This document shows positions 62,901-64,000 of a DNA stretch of 64,000 nt, piece by piece. The stretch's first letter is position 1; every line of letters begins with the position of its first letter. Where the stretch lies: assembly GCF_037327425.1 (NCBI RefSeq), contig NZ_CP147846.1, positions 2,976,001 through 3,040,000 of the forward strand, read 5' to 3'. The notes below the pieces were generated by a model. That model saw only the letters and a list, made by a program, of their open reading frames with translations. It was not told the DNA's origin and made no database searches. The position numbers were made by a program, and so were the translations under genes. The stretch is from Rhodococcus sovatensis (GTDB lineage Bacteria; Actinomycetota; Actinomycetes; Mycobacteriales; Mycobacteriaceae).

Positions 62901-64000
62901 GGCCGAGGTCGATCCGAGGGCAGGTCGAGCTGGTCCGGTAGACCGGCCAGCGCACTCTTCCAATACGCAACCTGCTGCGAAGCAATCGAATCCGGATCGT
63001 CCTCACTACCGAGAACCTCACGCTGCCACAACGCGTAATCCGCGTACTGCACCTCGAGCGGAGCCCAACCAGGCGCCTCACCAGCCGAACGCGCCGCGTA
63101 GGCCACCATCACATCACGCACGAGCGGTGCCATGGACGCGCCGTCCGCCGAGACGTGGTGGATGACGAACGCGAGCACGTACTCGTCGTCGGCCAGCCGG
63201 AACAGTTGCGCGGCTCGTGGAATCTGGGTCGTGACATCGAACGCGGTCATCATCAAATCGATGACGCGCCGACGAATGTCCGCCTCCTCGACGTCGTCGA
63301 CCGCCAGGACGGCATCGGCATCGTCGACGCGCAGAATCTCCTGATGCGGACCGTCCATCGAGTCGGGGTAGATCGTTCGAAGAGACTCGTGGCGTGCGAT
63401 GAGGTCGGCCACCGCTGCTTCCAGTGCGGAGACGTCGAGTTGCCCACTCAGTCGCACAGCGAACGGAATGTTGTCCACGGCGGAGGTCGTGTCGTACTGG
63501 TTGAGGAACCAGTACCGCTGCTGCGCCAACGACAACGGAATGCGTGCGGGCCGATCGACGGCGACAAGTTCTCGCTGCCCGCCGCTACCGACCTGGCTCG
63601 CGATCCGCACCGCAAGTTCTGCGACCGTGGATGCCTCGAACAGTTCGCGCACGCCGATCTTCGTGTTCAGGACCTGCCCCAACCGCGAGACCAGCTGCGT
63701 AGCGATCAGCGAGTTGCCGCCGAGTTCGAAGAAGTCGTCGTCGAGACCGACTTGTTCGAGTGCCAGGACCCCGGCGAAGGTGTCGGCGACGATCTCTTCG
63801 ACCGGTGTAGTAGGTGCTCGGAATTCCTTCGCCGCCAGCACGGGTGCAGGCAGCGCCTTGCGATCTAGCTTGCCGCTCGAGCCGAGAGGGAACTCCTCGA
63901 GCACGACGAAGACGGACGGCACCATGTACTCGGCGAGCTTCGTGCCGAGTGCAGAGCGAACTGCCGCTCTGTCGAAGTCCTCGGTGTTCACCACGACGTA
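50162..64000 (-). CDS. NRPS-A (partial): [A]-T-C-A-T-C-A-T-C-A-T-E-C-A'
   Basis: At least 4612 residues; the 5' end lies beyond the right edge. By position (minus strand): end of A1 64000-63840, T1 (Ser near 63708), C2 63550-62230, A2 62150-60600, T2 (near 60455), C3 60290-58990, A3 58890-57355, T3 (near 57210), C4 57035-55690, A4 55660-54190, T4 (GGDSI near 54045), E 53880-52470 (HHFVVDGVTWR), C5 52390-51060 (HHILLDGWSMP, the type acting on D-residues), A' 50975-50162. Pocket residues by eye: A2 and A3 both DLWHLILVS; A4 DPLISGGII. The A2 and A3 blocks are nearly identical DNA. C5 has no working A or T after it, so it should condense onto the next protein, most simply NRPS-B. Confidence 0.96.
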   Translation of the reverse strand, partial: YVVVNTEDFDRAAVRSALGTKLAEYMVPSVFVVLEEFPLGSSGKLDRKALPAPVLAAKEFRAPTTPVEEIVADTFAGVLALEQVGLDDDFFELGGNSLIATQLVSRLGQVLNTKIGVRELFEASTVAELAVRIASQVGSGGQRELVAVDRPARIPLSLAQQRYWFLNQYDTTSAVDNIPFAVRLSGQLDVSALEAAVADLIARHESLRTIYPDSMDGPHQEILRVDDADAVLAVDDVEEADIRRRVIDLMMTAFDVTTQIPRAAQLFRLADDEYVLAFVIHHVSADGASMAPLVRDVMVAYAARSAGEAPGWAPLEVQYADYALWQREVLGSEDDPDSIASQQVAYWKSALAGLPDQLDLPSDRPRPAHQSFRGDSVRFTIDANLHSALLDLSRKHHATLFMTMHAAFAVFLSRMSGVDDIAVGTPVAGRGDKALDDMIGMFVNTLVFRTRVDSSMTFEELLAQAREADLQAFAHADVPFERLVEVLNPVRSTARNPLFQVGLSFQNMTRASLELPGLTIAPVDVNSPLAKTDLQLTIFDGTTADGRPAEIHAEFTFATDLFDVVTVDGFVERFVRVLESVASDSSVVVGDIGVLGEVERSVVVSGWNDTVRVLDSGVGSGEVSLASLFVDRVGVSLDAVAVVFEGERLSYGEFGGRVFRLARWLIGEGVGPEVLVGLGMRRGVDLLVGMYAVVVAGGAYVPLDPDVPVERNGFIVSVSSPVLVLVSGGVDVGVFGEVVGVAGGGVRVVDVSGVDVSGFSGGPVGDGERLSVLRGSNTAYVIFTSGSTGRPKGVAVSHEAVVNQLVWKRAEFGLGVGDVVLLKTAATFDLSVWEFWSPLVSGASVVVASVDGHRDAAYLHELMVAESVTTLHVVPSLLSALLAVSGGVLSGSLVRVLAIGEALPGATAQWFRRGNAGALFNLYGPTEAAVSVTVHEVGAGDVSGVPIGVPEWNTGVLVLDERLHPVPVGVSGELYLAGVQLARGYVGRVDLTAERFVANPFVGVAGVGVGSRLYRTGDVVRWSGSGELEYVGRSDFQVKVRGFRIELGEIESALRGVAGVGDVAVVARVDEFAGDQLVAYVVGVEGVDGSSVALDVGAVKAELGGLVPSYMVPSAFVVLDALPLNANGKLDRAALPDPVFEAVVFRAPSTPVEEAVARVFSEVLGVDRVGVDDDFFALGGNSLIATQVVSRLGVALDAVVPVRLVFEAPSVGALAVRVEQSVGSGVRVPLVARQRPEMVPLSLAQQRMWFLNRFDSGSAAYNVPVAIRLTGALDVAAVQAAVSDVISRHESLRTMYPETENGPIQLVVPVERVVPDIQIIDVEVADVEDRVRELASTTFDVTTEIPLRVRLFTLSATEHVLALVVHHISADGSSMGPLTRDVMIAYAARSAGEAPGWAPLEVQYADYALWQREVLGSEDDPDSIASQQVAYWKGALAGLPDQLDLPTDRPRPAVQSYAGGRADFVVDAELHAQLVQLARRTNSTLFMVMHTAMAVFLSRMSGTDDIAIGTPFAGRSDRALDDIIGMFVNTLVFRTRVDSSMTFEELLAQTRASDLQAFAHADVPFERLVEVLNPARSTARHPLFQVGLSFQNLAQSSLELSGLSVSGLDADTGISQFDLHLIVTDRYDDAGRPLGVGGYVSFATDLFDVVTVDGFVERFVRVLESVALDSSVVVGDIGVLGEVERSVVVSGWNDTVRVLDSGVGGVSLASLFVDRVGVSSDAVAVVFEGERLSYGEFGGRVFRLARWLIGEGVGPEVLVGLGMRRGVDLLVGMYAVVVAGGAYVPLDPDVPVERNGFIVSVSSPVLVLVSGGVDVGVFGEVVGVAGGGVRVVDVSGVDVSGFSGGPVGDGERLSVLRGSNTAYVIFTSGSTGRPKGVAVSHEAVVNQLVWKRAEFGLGVGDVVLLKTAATFDLSVWEFWSPLVSGASVVVASVDGHRDAAYLHELMVAESVTTLHVVPSLLSALLAVSGGVLSGSLVRVLAIGEALPGATAQWFRRGNAGALFNLYGPTEAAVSVTVHEVGAGDVSGVPIGVPEWNTGVLVLDERLHPVPVGVSGELYLAGVQLARGYVGRVDLTAERFVANPFVGVAGVGVGSRLYRTGDVVRWSGSGELEYVGRSDFQVKVRGFRIELGEIESALRGVAGVGDVAVVARVDEFAGDQLVAYVVGVEGVDGSRVALDVGAVKAELGGLVPSYMVPSAFVVLDALPLNANGKLDRAALPDPVFEAVVFRAPSTPVEEAVARVFSEVLGVDRVGVDDDFFALGGNSLIATQVVSRLGVALDAVVPVRLVFEAPSVGALAVRVEQSVGSGVRVPLVARQRPAMVPLSLAQQRMWFLNRFDTESAVNNIPVAVRLSGSLDIEALNAAVRDVLARHESLRTVYPETDGIAAQVILPVSAAAPTLAPKPVDPVDVAAKVEAVISAGFDVTTELPMRGELLQVAEDEYVLVLVAHHISADGWSMGPLTRDVMIAYAARAAGEAPGWAPLEVQYADYALWQREVLGSEDDPDSIASQQVAYWKSALAGLPDELNLPTDRSRPSVRDYVGGKVPFRIDADTHRALVDVARTTSSTLFMVVHTAMAVFLARMSGTDDIAIGAPIAGRGQSELDDMVGMFVNTLVLRTHVEPDRSFTEILARAKEADLQAFAHADIPFERLVEVLNPERSTARHPLFQVALSFENLPSTDLQLPDLHVSGVPFEAHIAKFDLSLTLREHVLGDGGLDGISAEFSYAADMFDESTIADFAVRFVRLLDDAIANPSRPVGDLALLDAGEADALTHVFGGDAGSATTLHEILTAGVALAPDAVAVRIAGRSVTYRELDESSSQLARTLIERGVGPDTVVALAFPRSYEMLVCVWAVAKAGGAHMPVDPNYPTDRIEHMLSDSAAVVAITASMYVDALPGKSWMLLDDDALRLEVDARSVEPIADGERRSTLTTDHPAYVIYTSGSTGLPKGVVVTHASLRGVLDSAVELYGVTSESRFLHICSPSFDPSVLEWMVAFSTGARLVIVPSDVIGGPDLAEILISEKVTHSIITPAVLGTMDADGMDDLEVLSVGGDVTTPELLARWAQGRRYFNGYGPTETTIISSYAELEPGRPITIGSPVRGTAALVLDGRLRPVPVGVAGELYLAGEGLARGYHERGGLTASRFVADPYAGTGARMYRTGDLVRWTMRTGARELEFVGRSDFQVKIRGFRVELGEVDAALTAHDTVAFAATLGKDLPSGATVLVSYVMPSVGATVDQAVLTEFVGQTLPSHMVPASIVVLDEIPLTPVGKLDRRALPEPVFQEQVYRAAETDLEEIIAEVFADVLRVPRVGVDESFFALGGDSIVSIQLVSRAKARGVSFTPRDVFERRSVAGLAEVAVRVSDADRPAVLTELPGGGVGSMPLTPIMRKVTAAGGGLDRFSQSVSVSLPVGIDEDVLTATLSAVIDHHDMFRAVYAGGELSVRAQGTVDVGAALERVRVDASISGADLEALASDRLNAAMGRLDPATGVMVQFVWFDFDSETEVEGEGRRGVLLIVAHHFVVDGVTWRILLPDLAVAWSQLAAGQAVSLPAVGTSMRRWAHGLVQAAASPARREELPMWTSLADIDDPLLGRRPFDPAVDVSRTVERVEVDISADVTDALLTTVPRLFRGGVNDGLLATLALALVRWRENRGIHTTSSLFALEGHGREEAVVPGADLSRTIGWFTSAYPLALRLDALDIGEAFSGGPAIGSAVKAVKEQILQVPDRGMGYGILRYLDEETAAALVSVPEGQVSFNYLGRISATEIPAELADIGWAPTGTLGSLTASMDDDMPANSTIDINAIVTDSPDGPKLGATFAFPTGLLDRADVSELADLWTDAMRALAGHSRTAEAGGLTPSDLPLIESTQAEIDTWESKYPTVEDVWPLTPLQSGLLFHAMMTESTVDVYTMQAVLDLSGVVDTERLRASGQALLDRHANLRAAFVSDSDGRPAQVVLGELTLPFREIDLTHLDEAERRAEAKRILVAAQAERFDMSAPPLIRFTLIKVAADAWHLGITSHHILLDGWSMPLLMQDLLVLYAVRADSSVLPRVRPFRNFLSWLDSRDRGDSLDRWADALHGVAEPTLLTESVRRSDGAPVIDKVEVSLSEERTAALSAMASDLGVTVNTVVQAAWGILLGRLTGRSDVVFGATVSGRPADLAGVESMVGLFINTLPVRVDIGDRRSRAETLVRLQGQQADLLDHHYVGLTEIQQRIGLDRLFDTLLVFESYPIDRDAIAAASSVDGLQITGVGVNDATHYPLTVLTVVEAQLELTFKYLDTFLDGRYVSELSRWFLSILDALIDEPNGQVGTIDILDAGERERIVTASTEPESGTLAAGGSFGSDLQILPKVLAEVVEDDPEAPALVSGENEISYRALDVASSKLARSLIERGVGPGTSVVVHLTRSTTAIEALWAVAKTGAAVIPSQPGSNRAVGHAQFGVTVGAHLATAADGPTWVVVDSVDFELETADRPGHPVSYTDRLQPLSGDHTAITLSSGSLTQSELMHRLGEYAERFELAYDSRSFLYGSFDSDASMLEALAVTSRGGALIMGEPDVGADSVVDLLFDSWATHAFVPIEVLEVSGPDDLDDLVVVVVTDGPATGDAVDTWADGRTVTNL
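56988..59079 (-). repeat. Near-identical A-T block, copy 1 (module 3 of NRPS-A)
   Basis: This 2092-bp stretch runs from the tail of C3 through A3 and T3 to the first motif of C4. It matches 60237-62334 with only about a dozen visible base changes and one 6-bp length difference. On the coding strand it prefers GGT, GTG and GTT over the GGC and GTC used outside, giving an A/C-rich plus strand. Confidence 0.93.
60237..62334 (-). repeat. Near-identical A-T block, copy 2 (module 2 of NRPS-A)
   Basis: This 2098-bp partner covers the tail of C2, A2, T2 and the first motif of C3, with the same unusual codon use. The offset between copies is 3249 bp (one C-A-T module) at one end and 3255 bp at the other because of two extra codons (SGE versus a shorter Gly stretch before VSLASLF). 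The A-domain pockets are identical, so the product probably contains two identical neighbouring residues. Confidence 0.93.

Noticed and set aside
1..64000. tRNA or rRNA genes, CRISPR arrays, insertion sequences
   Set aside because: None could be recognised by eye; apparent repeats are explained by NRPS modules and the elements listed.

Overview
The window is GC-rich actinobacterial DNA. A secreted antigen-85-type mycolyltransferase places it among mycolic-acid bacteria (Mycobacteriales/Corynebacteriales), and the overall gene content looks most like Rhodococcus. The genus is an inference, since there is no rRNA here to confirm it.

Positions 1-12,481 hold the S10 and spc ribosomal-protein clusters, all on the minus strand. 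Reading leftward the order is rpsJ-rplC-rplD-rplW-rplB-rpsS-rplV-rpsC-rplP-rpmC-rpsQ, a terminator, a plus-strand AbiEi/DUF559-like gene, rplN-rplX-rplE-rpsN, a terminator, an APC-family permease, then rpsH-rplF-rplR-rpsE-rpmD-rplO (cut by the window edge). The two inserted genes split the classical S10-spc order into three transcription units. The rplN and rpsH units start from closely similar promoters. rplC carries a perfect 24-bp tandem duplication near its start.

Positions 12,917-16,806 hold a hotdog-fold (DUF4442) gene whose start codon lies inside a large palindrome, a zinc-free quinone oxidoreductase divergent from an HxlR/QorR-like redox regulator, and two genes translationally coupled to that regulator. 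These are a TyrA-like dehydrogenase with Asn in place of the catalytic His, and an AurF/CmlI-type di-iron N-oxygenase with all seven metal ligands. The pair suggests 4-amino-aryl or nitro-aryl chemistry, but no PapA or PapB partner lies in the window.

Positions 16,932-21,983 hold a three-gene DrrAB-like ABC exporter, a secreted lipase, a strong bidirectional terminator and the mycolyltransferase.

Positions 22,172-64,000 are four very large non-ribosomal peptide synthetase (NRPS) genes on the minus strand. In transcription order they are NRPS-A ([A]-T-C-A-T-C-A-T-C-A-T-E-C-A', start beyond the right edge), NRPS-B (A-T-C-A-T-C-A'), NRPS-C (A-T-C-A-T-TE) and NRPS-D (A-T-C-A-T-C-A-T-E-C-A-T-TE). 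Three points stand out. (1) NRPS-A and NRPS-B both end in a degenerate, acidic half adenylation domain (A') truncated at the same place, while NRPS-B, -C and -D start with very basic tails followed by an A domain that has no C domain before it. This looks like a split-module docking arrangement. (2) Both NRPS-C and NRPS-D end in thioesterases, so the line may fork. (3) NRPS-A contains two almost identical 2.1-kb A-T blocks with codon use unlike their surroundings. By eye, the binding-pocket residues indicate threonine for NRPS-B module 2 and for NRPS-D module 3, the latter epimerised to D; the other A domains do not match a code I can call.
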